In this document: positions 9,261 to 17,457 of the stretch, piece after piece | How the letters are laid out: each line of letters starts with the position of its first letter | How positions within the stretch are numbered: position 1 is the stretch's first letter | Source: Marinobacter pelagius | Lineage (GTDB): Bacteria > Pseudomonadota > Gammaproteobacteria > Pseudomonadales > Oleiphilaceae | Reading direction: 5' to 3' | NCBI RefSeq assembly: GCF_003315345.1 | Contig: NZ_QNRO01000001.1 | Coordinates: 186,001 to 250,000, forward strand | Length of the DNA stretch: 64,000 nt | Notes under the pieces: model-generated | The model's database searches: none | Seen by the model: the letters and a program-made list of their open reading frames with translations, nothing else | Told to the model about the DNA's origin: nothing | Position numbers and translations under genes: made by a program

Positions 9261-10646
9261 ATGTTTGAAAATCTCCAGGACCGGCTTTCCGGCAGTTTGC
9301 GCAAGATTACCGGTCAGGCGCGACTGACCGATGACAACATCAAGGATACCCTGCGCGAAGTGCGCATGGCCTTGCTCGAGGCGGACGTTGCCCTCCCAGT
9401 GGTCAAGGACTTCGTGGAGGGGGTTCGCAAGCGTGCAGTTGGCCAGGAAGTCCAGCGCAGCCTGACCCCGGGTCAGGTCTTCGTCAAAGTTGTCCAGCAG
9501 GAACTCGAACGGGTGATGGGCGAGGGCAACGAGTCCCTCAACCTCTCGGTTCAGCCGCCTGCCGTGATCATGATGGCGGGTTTGCAGGGTGCGGGTAAGA
9601 CCACCACGGTGGCCAAGCTTTCCCGCTTCCTTAAAGAGCGCCAGAAAAAATCGGTGATGGTGGTCAGTGCCGACGTCTATCGTCCGGCCGCGATCAAGCA
9701 GCTGGAGACCCTGGCCGGCGAGGTGGGTGTCGAGTTCTTCCCGAGCACGGCGGACCAGGACCCGGTGGATATCGCCGAGGGTGCGATCGGCGCGGCGCGC
9801 AAGAAGCATATAGATGTGGTGATTCTCGATACCGCCGGTCGTCTGCACGTCGATGAACAGATGATGGGCGAGATTGGTCGCCTGCATCAGGCGGTCAAGC
9901 CGGTCGAGACCCTGTTCGTGGTCGACTCCATGACCGGTCAGGATGCGGCCAATACCGCCAAGGCCTTCAATGATGCCCTGCCGCTCACCGGTGTGGTGCT
10001 CACCAAGACCGATGGCGATGCCCGGGGCGGTGCCGCCCTGTCGGTTCGTCATATCACCGGCAAGCCGATCAAGTTCCTTGGTGTCGGTGAGAAATCTGAT
10101 GCCCTGGAGCCGTTCTATCCGGATCGGGTGGCTTCCCGGATTCTGGGTATGGGCGATGTGCTGTCTCTCATTGAAGAGGCCGAGCGCAAGCTGGACCAGA
10201 AGAAGGCCCAGAAGCTCACCAAGAAGATCAAGAAGGGCAAGGGGTTCGATCTCGAGGATTTCAGGGATCAGCTGCAGCAGATGAAGAACATGGGCGGCAT
10301 CGGTGGTCTGCTCGACAAGCTGCCGGGAATGGGGCAGATGGCCCAGATGGCGCAGCAGCAGGTCAATGACAAGTCCCTGGGTCAGATGGAAGCCATCATC
10401 TGCTCGATGACGCCGAAGGAGCGCCGCTACCCGGATGTTATCAACAACTCCCGCAAGCGTCGTATTGCGGCGGGCTCCGGTACGCAGATCCAGGACGTGA
10501 ACCGCCTGCTCAAGCAACACAAGCAGATGTCGAAGATGATGAAAAAGTTTGGCAAGAAAGGTGGAATGGCCAACATGATGCGCGGCATGGGTGGTATGAT
10601 GCCGCCCGGCGGCGGTGGCGGAATGCCCCCGTTTGGCCGTATGTAA
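9261..10646 (+). CDS. ffh: Signal recognition particle GTPase Ffh
   Basis: The protein part of SRP. It binds 4.5S RNA and the signal sequence of nascent membrane proteins and delivers the ribosome to FtsY. The 461 residues follow the N-G-M layout: helical N domain (1-90), G domain with G1 GLQGAGKTT at 107-115, DTAGR at 190-194 and TKTD at 248-251, then the methionine-rich M domain from about 300. It ends in a Met/Gly-rich tail (MRGMGGMMPPGG). The RKRRIAAGSGT segment that contacts RNA is intact. It is monocistronic here, ending at a strong terminator before rpsP. Confidence 0.98.
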   Translation: MFENLQDRLSGSLRKITGQARLTDDNIKDTLREVRMALLEADVALPVVKDFVEGVRKRAVGQEVQRSLTPGQVFVKVVQQELERVMGEGNESLNLSVQPPAVIMMAGLQGAGKTTTVAKLSRFLKERQKKSVMVVSADVYRPAAIKQLETLAGEVGVEFFPSTADQDPVDIAEGAIGAARKKHIDVVILDTAGRLHVDEQMMGEIGRLHQAVKPVETLFVVDSMTGQDAANTAKAFNDALPLTGVVLTKTDGDARGGAALSVRHITGKPIKFLGVGEKSDALEPFYPDRVASRILGMGDVLSLIEEAERKLDQKKAQKLTKKIKKGKGFDLEDFRDQLQQMKNMGGIGGLLDKLPGMGQMAQMAQQQVNDKSLGQMEAIICSMTPKERRYPDVINNSRKRRIAAGSGTQIQDVNRLLKQHKQMSKMMKKFGKKGGMANMMRGMGGMMPPGGGGGMPPFGRM

Positions 10647-10660
10647 AAAGCCTTATGCCG

Positions 10661-10706
10661 AAAACGGGGAAACAGCTGGTTTCCCTGTTTTCTTTGGCGC
10701 TTTTTT
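10661..10706 (+). terminator. Rho-independent terminator after ffh
   Basis: A 13-base-pair stem (10661-10673 with 10679-10691, one G-U pair) closes a five-base loop. It is followed by T-rich sequence, including six Ts at 10701-10706. It separates ffh from the ribosomal operon. Confidence 0.85.
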
Positions 10707-10710
10707 AGCA

Positions 10711-10716
10711 TAGAAT
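10711..10716 (+). promoter_or_regulatory. Candidate -10 box of the rpsP operon
   Basis: TAGAAT lies directly after the ffh terminator T-tract and is followed by a G+C-rich stretch (AGCGCCCC), as in stringently controlled ribosomal promoters. The -35 position falls in the T-rich tract (TTTCTT at 10689-10694, 16-base spacing), so support is partial. Confidence 0.35.
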
Positions 10717-10809
10717 AGCGCCCCTTTCGAGTATGGGTCTTCGCGTCAGCCGTCTCCGGCGGGCGTGAATCGTACAAAGTTCGTACAACAGAACAGGATA
10801 TTGGTCGAA

Positions 10810-11049
10810 ATGGTAACAATCCGTTTGGCTCGTGGCGGCTCCAAGAAGCGCCCGTTCTACCATCTGACAGTCACCGACAGCCGCAAATCCCGCGACGGTC
10901 GTTTTATTGAGCGCGTTGGTTTCTTCAACCCGGTCGCACGCGGCCAGGAAGAGCGTCTGCGTGTTGATCGTGATCGTGTCGAATTCTGGCTCGGTCAGGG
11001 CGCACAGACCAGCGAGCGCGTTGCTCAGCTGCTGAAGGCTGCTGAGTAA
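10810..11049 (+). CDS. rpsP: 30S ribosomal protein bS16
   Basis: A small-subunit protein that binds 16S rRNA early in assembly. The 79 residues begin [19 protein letters not shown] and contain [15 protein letters not shown], the bS16 signature. I chose the ATG at 10810 because bS16 proteins start exactly there; upstream in-frame sequence to 10765 is leader. The ribosome-binding site is weak (AGGAT at 10794-10798). It is first of the rpsP-rimM-trmD-rplS operon. Confidence 0.97.
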   Translation: MVTIRLARGGSKKRPFYHLTVTDSRKSRDGRFIERVGFFNPVARGQEERLRVDRDRVEFWLGQGAQTSERVAQLLKAAE

Positions 11050-11076
11050 GACAGTACTGAAGCCGGGGTTTATGGC

Positions 11077-11604
11077 ATGACACAGAATTCGCAGGAAACT
11101 GTGATCGGCCGGATTACCTCGGTGTTTGGGGTCAAGGGATGGCTCAAGGTCTTTTCCTACACTGACCCCAAGGAAGGAATTCTTAACTACCGGGACTGGA
11201 CACTGGTCCAGGACGGTAAGAGGATTTCGGCCAGGCTTGAGGAGGGTCGCCGCCAGGGGCAGGGGATCGTCGTCAGGCTTAAAGGTATTGATGATCGTGA
11301 AGTTGCGCGCACGTACAGTGGCGCAGAAATCCTGGTTCCGACGGCAGAGTTGCCGGAGCTGCCCCGTGGTGAATACTACTGGTATCAGCTGGAAGGCCTG
11401 GAGGTGTTCACGATCGAGGGGCTGAACCTGGGTAAGGTTCATCACCTGATGGAAACAGGGTCCAACGATGTCCTCGTGGTGCGTTCCACCCGGGACTCGG
11501 CAGACCAGCGCGAGCGGCTGATTCCCTATCTGCCGGATCAGGTCGTCCGGGAAGTGGATCTGGCTGGCAACCGGCTGGTTGTTGACTGGGATCCGGAGTT
11601 CTGA
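11077..11604 (+). CDS. rimM: Ribosome maturation factor RimM
   Basis: Helps assemble the head of the 30S subunit by binding ribosomal protein S19. The 175-residue protein has an amino-terminal barrel domain (VIGRITSVFGVKGWLKVFSYTD) and a carboxy-terminal PRC-barrel domain (RGEYYWYQLEGLEVF, and later IPYLPDQVVREVDL with the closing VDWDPEF). Length is normal. It lies 27 bases after rpsP and three bases before trmD, as in other gammaproteobacteria. Confidence 0.97.
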   Translation: MTQNSQETVIGRITSVFGVKGWLKVFSYTDPKEGILNYRDWTLVQDGKRISARLEEGRRQGQGIVVRLKGIDDREVARTYSGAEILVPTAELPELPRGEYYWYQLEGLEVFTIEGLNLGKVHHLMETGSNDVLVVRSTRDSADQRERLIPYLPDQVVREVDLAGNRLVVDWDPEF

Positions 11605-11607
11605 CGG

Positions 11608-12354
11608 GTGTGGATTGGCGCTGTCAGTCTGTTCCCGGAAATGTTTCGTGCGGTTACTGATTGCGGGATAACCGGAAGGGCGGTTCGGGAAGGTCTGCTG
11701 ACCTTCGAGAGCTGGAACCCCCGGGAATTTACCCATGATCGTCACCGCACGGTAGACGACCGGCCATACGGTGGCGGTCCCGGTATGCTGATGAAAATAC
11801 AGCCCCTGCGGGATGCCATTCATGCGGCTCGGGAGGCGGCACCTGGTAAAGCCTGTGTGGTTTACCTGTCGCCCCAGGGAGAAACCCTGACTCAGTCTGT
11901 TGTTGAATCCCTTGCGGAGGAGCAGCAACTGATCCTGGTTTCGGGGCGCTACGAGGGTGTTGATGAACGCCTGATCTCGACGGAAGTCGATCGGGAAGTG
12001 TCACTGGGTGATTTTGTTCTTTCCGGTGGCGAACTGGCGGCCATGGTCGTTGTTGATGCGGTGACACGCCTCATCCCCGGAGCGCTGGGTCATGCGCAGT
12101 CGGCAGAGCAGGATTCCTTTGCCGATGGATTGCTGGATTGTCCGCACTACACCCGGCCCGAAGTTTACGAAGGTCAGGCGGTGCCGGAAGTTCTTTTGGG
12201 CGGTCACCACGAGCAGATCCGGCGTTGGCGGCTCAAAGAGTCGTTAAGGCGAACCCGGGAGCGACGCCCCGACCTGCTGGAAAAGCGGGTGCTTACGGAC
12301 GAAGAGCGTGAGCTGCTGGAAGAAATTTTGAATGAACCGGGTGTCTCTGAGTGA
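11608..12354 (+). CDS. trmD: tRNA (guanine-37-N1)-methyltransferase TrmD
   Basis: Methylates G37 next to the anticodon with S-adenosylmethionine, preventing +1 frameshifts. The 248 residues show the SPOUT trefoil-knot elements: FPEMF near the start, [24 protein letters not shown] and [15 protein letters not shown]. It begins with GTG three bases after the rimM stop. The protein starts [12 protein letters not shown], normal for TrmD, so the GTG is supported. It may be translationally coupled to rimM. Confidence 0.97.
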   Translation: MWIGAVSLFPEMFRAVTDCGITGRAVREGLLTFESWNPREFTHDRHRTVDDRPYGGGPGMLMKIQPLRDAIHAAREAAPGKACVVYLSPQGETLTQSVVESLAEEQQLILVSGRYEGVDERLISTEVDREVSLGDFVLSGGELAAMVVVDAVTRLIPGALGHAQSAEQDSFADGLLDCPHYTRPEVYEGQAVPEVLLGGHHEQIRRWRLKESLRRTRERRPDLLEKRVLTDEERELLEEILNEPGVSE

Positions 12355-12391
12355 TCAGGGCATTGAGAGATTGGGTATCAGGAGCATTACG

Positions 12392-12748
12392 ATGAGCGGC
12401 AAGAACAACATCATCAGTCAAATTGAAGCAGAACAGATGACCAAGGAAATCCCTGCGTTCGCGCCGGGTGATACCGTGGTCGTTCAGGTTCGCGTAACCG
12501 AGGGTAACCGTGAGCGTCTGCAGGCGTTCGAAGGCGTGGTTATCGGCAAGCGCAACCGTGGCATGAACTCCTCCTTCACCGTGCGCAAGATTTCCTACGG
12601 TGTTGGTGTAGAGCGTACTTTCCAGACCTACTCCAAGCTGATCGACAGCATCAGCGTGAAGCGTCGTGGTGACGTACGTCAGGCCAAGCTGTACTACCTG
12701 CGTGACCTGTCTGGTAAGGCAGCTCGCATCAAGGAAAAGCTGGGCTGA
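12392..12748 (+). CDS. rplS: 50S ribosomal protein bL19
   Basis: A large-subunit protein at the interface with the 30S subunit. The 118 residues contain [45 protein letters not shown] and the closing [14 protein letters not shown] segment ([14 protein letters not shown]). The ATG at 12392 is preceded by AGGAG and gives the usual length; the longer in-frame extension to 12332 overlaps trmD and is not conserved. It is last in the operon and is followed by a terminator. Confidence 0.97.
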   Translation: MSGKNNIISQIEAEQMTKEIPAFAPGDTVVVQVRVTEGNRERLQAFEGVVIGKRNRGMNSSFTVRKISYGVGVERTFQTYSKLIDSISVKRRGDVRQAKLYYLRDLSGKAARIKEKLG

Positions 12749-12773
12749 TTGACGAATCGTCAAAGGACCAGTT

Positions 12774-12804
12774 AAAAAGGCAGCCTCGAGGGGCTGCCTT
12801 TTTT
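12774..12804 (+). terminator. Rho-independent terminator of the rpsP operon
   Basis: A GC-rich stem (GGCAGCC 12779-12785 with GGCTGCC 12792-12798), extended by A-T pairs, a six-base loop and six Ts. It lies 26 bases after rplS. Confidence 0.92.
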
Positions 12805-12823
12805 GTGCCCGGGAACCGGTACC

Positions 12824-13726
12824 GTGAGACCTGACGACGACGCTATCATACGTCGGTTTACCGACGCCCTCTGGCTGGAAGATGGCCTGGGAGAGAAAAC
12901 CCGTGAAGCCTATCGGGGGGACCTTGCGCGCCTGGCGCAATGGCTGGAGCAGCAGCCGGGCACCCCGATGCTCACCGCCGCCAGGCGCACGGATCTGCTG
13001 GCCTGGATGGCCCGGGGCCTGGCCGAGGGGGTCAAGACCTCCACTGCAGCGCGTCGCCTGTCCGGGGTGCGACGCTTCTACCGTTTCCTGATGCGGGAGG
13101 GGGTTATCGCCGAGGATCCGACCTTGCGGATCGACAGCCCCAGGCTTCCGCGCCGGCTGCCTGACTCTCTGACCGAAGAAGAGGTCGAGGCCCTGCTGTC
13201 GGCGCCGGATATTTCCATTCCGCTGGAGCTCCGTGACAAGGCTATGCTCGAGATCCTGTACGGGTGCGGCCTGCGGGTGTCGGAGCTGACCGGATTGCGG
13301 GTCGACCAGGTCAATGTCCGTCAGGGCGTGATCCGGATCACCGGCAAGGGCGACAAGGAACGGCTCGTGCCCCTGGGGGAAGAGGCGGTGGACTGGCTGC
13401 TCCGGTACATGAGGGAAGGTCGTGCCGAACTGCTCAAGGGGCGGCCCTGTGACGCCCTGTTTCCGGGTAACCGGGCGGCGGCCATGACCCGGCAGACCTT
13501 CTGGCACCGGGTCCGTCACTATGCAATCCGGGCCGGTATCCACAAGCACCTGTCACCCCACACCCTGCGCCATGCCTTTGCGACGCATCTGCTGAACCAT
13601 GGAGCGGATCTCCGGGTGGTGCAGATGCTGCTGGGGCATTCGGACCTGTCCACGACCCAGATCTACACCCATGTTGCGCGTCAGCGTCTGCACGCCATGC
13701 ACCGGGAACATCATCCCCGGGGCTGA
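12824..13726 (+). CDS. xerD: Site-specific tyrosine recombinase XerD
   Basis: With XerC it resolves chromosome dimers at dif during FtsK-driven segregation. The 300 residues have an amino-terminal SAM-like DNA-binding domain (1-100) and a catalytic domain with all expected residues: R151 (GCGLRVSEL), K175 (GKGDKE), H246 and R249 (SPHTLRH), H272 (LLGHSD) and the nucleophile Y281 (TTQIYTH). I chose GTG at 12824 because it gives the XerD length; a TTG at 12803 lies inside the upstream terminator. XerC is the alternative, but the start, length and the following dsbC-hom order match XerD. Confidence 0.93.
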   Translation: MRPDDDAIIRRFTDALWLEDGLGEKTREAYRGDLARLAQWLEQQPGTPMLTAARRTDLLAWMARGLAEGVKTSTAARRLSGVRRFYRFLMREGVIAEDPTLRIDSPRLPRRLPDSLTEEEVEALLSAPDISIPLELRDKAMLEILYGCGLRVSELTGLRVDQVNVRQGVIRITGKGDKERLVPLGEEAVDWLLRYMREGRAELLKGRPCDALFPGNRAAAMTRQTFWHRVRHYAIRAGIHKHLSPHTLRHAFATHLLNHGADLRVVQMLLGHSDLSTTQIYTHVARQRLHAMHREHHPRG

Positions 13727-13729
13727 GCC

Positions 13730-13757
13730 TTGGCGATTACCCGCTATGTGTTATCCT
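13730..13757 (+). promoter_or_regulatory. Candidate dsbC promoter
   Basis: TTGGCG (13730-13735) and TATCCT (13752-13757) are separated by 16 bases, starting four bases after the xerD stop. Pattern match only. Confidence 0.3.
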
Positions 13758-13850
13758 CGCTGAACTTTTGCGCCGGTCCTTTGTCGCAATGAGGGTCAAC
13801 CCGGTCCGTCCATGCCGTGCGGGCCCAACGCTATCAGACTGGAATCATTT

Positions 13851-14594
13851 ATGTTCGTCACCAAGAATGTCAAGCCACTGGGAGTTGCGGCCGGGCTGGT
13901 CGTGAGTCTGTTCGTTGCAACCGCAGCAGCGGGTGAGGTCGAGGACCGCATTGCTGAGCGCCTGGCCACAGCCGTACCCGGCCTGAAGGTTTCCTCGGTT
14001 CGCGAATCCGAGGCCGAAGGCCTGTACGAAGTGCAGAGCAACAACGGCGAGACCATCTACACTACTGCGGATGGTCAGTACCTGCTGACCGGCGATCTGC
14101 TCAAGATCACCAATAACGGTATTGCCAATGTGACCGAACAGGGCAGGGCCGGGCAACGCCTGACGGCGATGGAGGAATACGGCTCGGAGGGGCTGATCAC
14201 GTTCCCGGCAAGCGGTGAGGAGAAGGCGGTGATCAATGTGTTCACCGACATCGATTGCCCGTACTGCCGCAAGCTGCACGACGAGGTGCCCCAGCTCAAC
14301 GATTACGGCATTACCGTCAATTACTATGCCTTCCCGCGCTCTGGCCCGGGCACACCGTCCTTCAAAAAGTACGTTTCAGTGTGGTGCGCCGACGACCAGC
14401 AGGCGGCCATGGACGCCGCCAAGTCCGGCAAGTCGGTAGAATCTGCCAGCTGTGACAACCCTGTGCTGGAGCAATACCGCCTTGGTGGCCGTGTCGGGGT
14501 GACCGGTACGCCGGCCATTCTGCTGGAAGACGGCAATATGGTTCGCGGCTACGTGCCGGCGGACAACCTGGCCAAGGGTCTCGGCCTCCTGTAA
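13851..14594 (+). CDS. dsbC: Periplasmic thiol:disulfide isomerase DsbC
   Basis: Reshuffles wrong disulfides in the periplasm; DsbD keeps it reduced. The 247-residue precursor has a signal peptide ending near AAA-GE (residues 27-28), an amino-terminal dimerisation domain (to about 85), a linker and a thioredoxin fold with the active site CPYC at 136-139 and the cis-Pro loop GVTGTPAILL. Cys179 and Cys201 fit the structural disulfide known in E. coli DsbC. E. coli has CGYC where this protein has CPYC. I chose the ATG at 13851, which gives a compact signal peptide; the ATG at 13812 is less likely. Confidence 0.94.
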   Translation: MFVTKNVKPLGVAAGLVVSLFVATAAAGEVEDRIAERLATAVPGLKVSSVRESEAEGLYEVQSNNGETIYTTADGQYLLTGDLLKITNNGIANVTEQGRAGQRLTAMEEYGSEGLITFPASGEEKAVINVFTDIDCPYCRKLHDEVPQLNDYGITVNYYAFPRSGPGTPSFKKYVSVWCADDQQAAMDAAKSGKSVESASCDNPVLEQYRLGGRVGVTGTPAILLEDGNMVRGYVPADNLAKGLGLL

Positions 14595-14600
14595 GTTATC

Positions 14601-14631
14601 GGGCCGGGCATCAGGTCCGGCCCTGTTTTTT
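14601..14631 (+). terminator. Rho-independent terminator after dsbC
   Basis: Stem GGGCCGG (14601-14607) with CCGGCCC (14617-14623), a nine-base loop, then TGTTTTTT. It begins six bases after the dsbC stop. Confidence 0.9.
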
Positions 14632-14643
14632 GCATACCACCTG

Positions 14644-14685
14644 ACCGATTCAGGGCTTATTCAGCCGCCCCTGAATCGGTATACT
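14644..14685 (+). promoter_or_regulatory. Candidate hom promoter inside a 12-bp perfect inverted repeat
   Basis: Two perfect 12-base arms, ACCGATTCAGGG (14644-14655) and CCCTGAATCGGT (14669-14680), are separated by 13 bases. A -10 box TATACT occupies 14680-14685, starting on the last base of the second arm. TTATTC (14657-14662), 17 bases upstream of it, lies between the arms. The layout fits an operator covering a promoter. There is no T-tract, so it is not a simple terminator. Confidence 0.5.
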
Positions 14686-14737
14686 ATGCCACTTCATTGC
14701 AATCCATCAGCACCCCTTCGGGATCAGAGGTGAGAGT

Positions 14738-16039
14738 TTGAAAGACGTCAGTGTCGGAATCTGCGGACTGGGAACCGTTGGCGGCGGTACATTCAATGTT
14801 TTGACCCGTAACGCCGCGCTTATTGCGGGTCGTGCCGGTTGCAACATCCGAATTACCCGGGTGGCCAGCCGTCGAAGTCGCGACGACCTGGCTCTGGGGG
14901 ATGTACCCTTCACCACCGACATTTTCGACGTCGTGAATGACCCGGCGGTGGATATCGTGGTCGAGTTGATCGGTGGCTATGACACCGCCAAGGAGCTGGT
15001 GCTCGCAGCCATCCGTAACGGCAAGCATGTGGTGACGGCCAACAAGGCCCTGATTGCCGTACACGGTAACGAAATCTTCGAAGCGGCGGAAAAGGCCGGT
15101 GTCGTGGTTGCCTACGAAGCCGGTGTGGCTGGCGGTATTCCGGTGATCAAGGCGGTCCGGGAAGGTATGGCCGCGAACAGGATCGACTGGATCGCAGGCA
15201 TCATCAACGGAACCGGTAACTATATCCTGACCGAGATGCGTGCCGGCCGGGAATTCGGGGAGGTGCTCAAGGAAGCCCAGGACCTGGGCTATGCCGAAGC
15301 CGATCCGACCTTTGACGTCGAGGGCATCGATGCCGCCCACAAGCTGACGATCCTGGCCTCCTCCGGGTTTGGCGTACCCCTGCAGTTCGAAAAAGCCTAC
15401 ACCGAGGGGATCTCCTCCATCACCCCTTACGATATTGCCCACGCCGAGTTGCTGGGATACCGGGTCAAGCACCTGGGTATTGCCCGTCGCCGGGAGGATG
15501 GAATCGAGCTGCGGGTCCATCCCACCCTGGTTCCCCGCAGTCACCTGATTGCCCAGGTTGATGGTGTTCTCAATGCGGTTCTGGTGGATGGCGATGCCGT
15601 CGGCCAGACCATGTACTACGGCCCGGGCGCCGGTGATGAGGCAACCGCGTCCGCCGTGATCGCCGATATTGTCGATGTGGCTCGTGCCGTATCCATCGAG
15701 AGTGCCCTCCGGGTGCCGTACCTCGGCTTCCATCCGGAGGCTATGGAGGACCTGGGTGTCCTGCCGATGGAGGACATCCAGTCCGCCTATTACCTGCGCA
15801 TCCAGGCCTTCGACCATCCGGGCGTGCTGGCCAAGATTGCCTCCATCCTGAGTGAGCATGGCATTAACATCGAGTCCATCATGCAGAAGGAGTCGGAGTT
15901 CAAGGACGGCCGGATTCCGGTGATCATTCTGACCCACACCGTCCAGGAGCGCCAGATGAACCTGGCGATCGAGGAGATGGAAGCGCTGTCGGATATCGAT
16001 GGCAAAGTGGTCCGCATCCGCGCCGAAAACTTCAACTGA
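14738..16039 (+). CDS. hom: Homoserine dehydrogenase (ACT-domain, monofunctional)
   Basis: Reduces aspartate semialdehyde to homoserine, the branch point to threonine and methionine. The 433-residue protein has an NAD(P)-binding start (VGICGLGTVGGGTFN), the catalytic GxGAGxxATASAVIADIVD segment (GPGAGDEATASAV), and a carboxy-terminal ACT domain from about 350 (YLRIQAFDHPGVLAKIASIL), which in the family gives threonine feedback. The start is TTG at 14738: GAGG lies seven bases upstream and no in-frame ATG or GTG fits the conserved start. It is followed by thrC after 11 bases. No aspartokinase domain is fused. Confidence 0.96.
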   Translation: MKDVSVGICGLGTVGGGTFNVLTRNAALIAGRAGCNIRITRVASRRSRDDLALGDVPFTTDIFDVVNDPAVDIVVELIGGYDTAKELVLAAIRNGKHVVTANKALIAVHGNEIFEAAEKAGVVVAYEAGVAGGIPVIKAVREGMAANRIDWIAGIINGTGNYILTEMRAGREFGEVLKEAQDLGYAEADPTFDVEGIDAAHKLTILASSGFGVPLQFEKAYTEGISSITPYDIAHAELLGYRVKHLGIARRREDGIELRVHPTLVPRSHLIAQVDGVLNAVLVDGDAVGQTMYYGPGAGDEATASAVIADIVDVARAVSIESALRVPYLGFHPEAMEDLGVLPMEDIQSAYYLRIQAFDHPGVLAKIASILSEHGINIESIMQKESEFKDGRIPVIILTHTVQERQMNLAIEEMEALSDIDGKVVRIRAENFN

Positions 16040-16050
16040 CAGGTACGAAA

Positions 16051-17451
16051 GTGAGATACATCAGTACACGGGGCGAAGCTCCCGCCCTGGGCTTTGAAGA
16101 CGTCCTTCTGACCGGCCTGGCCAGCGATGGCGGCCTCTACGTTCCGGAATCGCTTCCGCATTTCAGCCTGGAAGAGATCCGCAGCTGGCGTGGGCTGTCC
16201 TACAGCGAGCTGGCGTTCAACGTCATGCACCCGTTCGTGGACGATGCCATCCCGGCGGATGATTTCCGCAAGATGCTGGACGAAACCTACGCCGGTTTTA
16301 CCCATCAGGCGGTGGCGCCGCTGGTCCAGCTGGATACCAACGAATGGGTGCTGGAACTGTTCCGGGGGCCGACCCTGGCGTTCAAGGATTTCGCCCTGCA
16401 ACTGCTGGGCCGCCTGCTCGACTATGTGCTCGAGAAGCGCAACCAGCACGTGGTCATCATGGGGGCCACGTCCGGTGATACCGGTTCAGCCGCCATCGAA
16501 GGCTGCCGCCGTTGCGAACACGTGGATATCTTCATCCTGCATCCGCACCAGCGGGTTTCCGAGGTGCAGCGCCGGCAGATGACCACGGTGCAAGGTGACA
16601 ACATCCACAACATCGCGGTGAAGGGTAATTTCGACGATTGCCAGCGCATGGTGAAGGAGAGTTTCGGCGACCAGTCTTTCCTGGGTGGCAAGACCCAGCT
16701 GGCGGCGGTGAACTCCATCAACTGGGCGCGGATCATGGCCCAGATCGTGTATTACTTCCAGGCGTCCCTGGCCCTGGGTGGCCCGGATCGCAGCATGGCG
16801 TTCTCGGTGCCCACCGGCAATTTCGGCGATATCTTCGCCGGTTACCTGGCGAAGAAGATGGGCCTGCCCATCTCCCAGCTGGTGATTGCCACCAACCGCA
16901 ACGACATCCTGCATCGCTTCATGAGCGGCAACAAGTATGAACAGCACAAGCTCGAACATACCCTGTCACCGAGCATGGACATCATGGTGTCCAGCAACTT
17001 CGAGCGCCTGCTGTTTGATCTGCATGGTCGCGATGGTGCGGCGGTTAAGGAGCTGCTGGAGAATGCCGCCAAGGGTCCGGTCAGCATTGAAGACTACCGC
17101 TGGCGTCACGCCCGCAAGCTGTTCGACAGCGACGCGGTGGACGACAAGACCACCTGTGACACCATCCGCGAGATCTATGAGCGCAATGAATACCTGCTCG
17201 ATCCGCACACGGCCATCGGTGTCCGTGCCGCACGCACCTGCCGCCGTGATCCCGCCGTGCCGATGATTACCCTCGGTACCGCGCATCCGGCCAAGTTCCC
17301 GGATGCGATTGCCGAATCCGGTCTCAGCGTGAAGCCCGAGCTGCCGGCCCACATGGCTGACCTGTTCGAGCGGGAAGAGCGCTACACGGTACTCGACAAC
17401 GATGTGGCCGGTGTCCAGGCATTCATTGCCCAGCACTGGAAAAACGCCTGA
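16051..17451 (+). CDS. thrC: Threonine synthase
   Basis: Converts O-phosphohomoserine to threonine with pyridoxal phosphate. The 466 residues are of the longer ThrC type found in proteobacteria. The start RYISTRGEAP and the PLP lysine K112 (PTLAFKDFALQ) are clear, as is the phosphate-binding GATSGDTGSAAIEG loop. GTG start at 16051, 11 bases after hom, points to a hom-thrC operon; recJ follows six bases later. Confidence 0.97.
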   Translation: MRYISTRGEAPALGFEDVLLTGLASDGGLYVPESLPHFSLEEIRSWRGLSYSELAFNVMHPFVDDAIPADDFRKMLDETYAGFTHQAVAPLVQLDTNEWVLELFRGPTLAFKDFALQLLGRLLDYVLEKRNQHVVIMGATSGDTGSAAIEGCRRCEHVDIFILHPHQRVSEVQRRQMTTVQGDNIHNIAVKGNFDDCQRMVKESFGDQSFLGGKTQLAAVNSINWARIMAQIVYYFQASLALGGPDRSMAFSVPTGNFGDIFAGYLAKKMGLPISQLVIATNRNDILHRFMSGNKYEQHKLEHTLSPSMDIMVSSNFERLLFDLHGRDGAAVKELLENAAKGPVSIEDYRWRHARKLFDSDAVDDKTTCDTIREIYERNEYLLDPHTAIGVRAARTCRRDPAVPMITLGTAHPAKFPDAIAESGLSVKPELPAHMADLFEREERYTVLDNDVAGVQAFIAQHWKNA

Positions 17452-17457
17452 TCCGGT

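Noticed and set aside
9168..10520. A 450-codon open frame on the reverse strand across ffh
   Set aside because: ffh on the forward strand is fully conserved; the reverse frame is a by-product of GC-rich codon use and has no recognisable domain.
12803..12823. TTG at 12803 as the xerD start
   Set aside because: It lies in the T-tract of the rplS terminator; GTG 12824 gives the normal XerD length.
14684..15937. A 417-codon reverse open frame across hom
   Set aside because: The Gly/His/Asp-rich reverse frame is the mirror of hom codons; hom is unmistakable.
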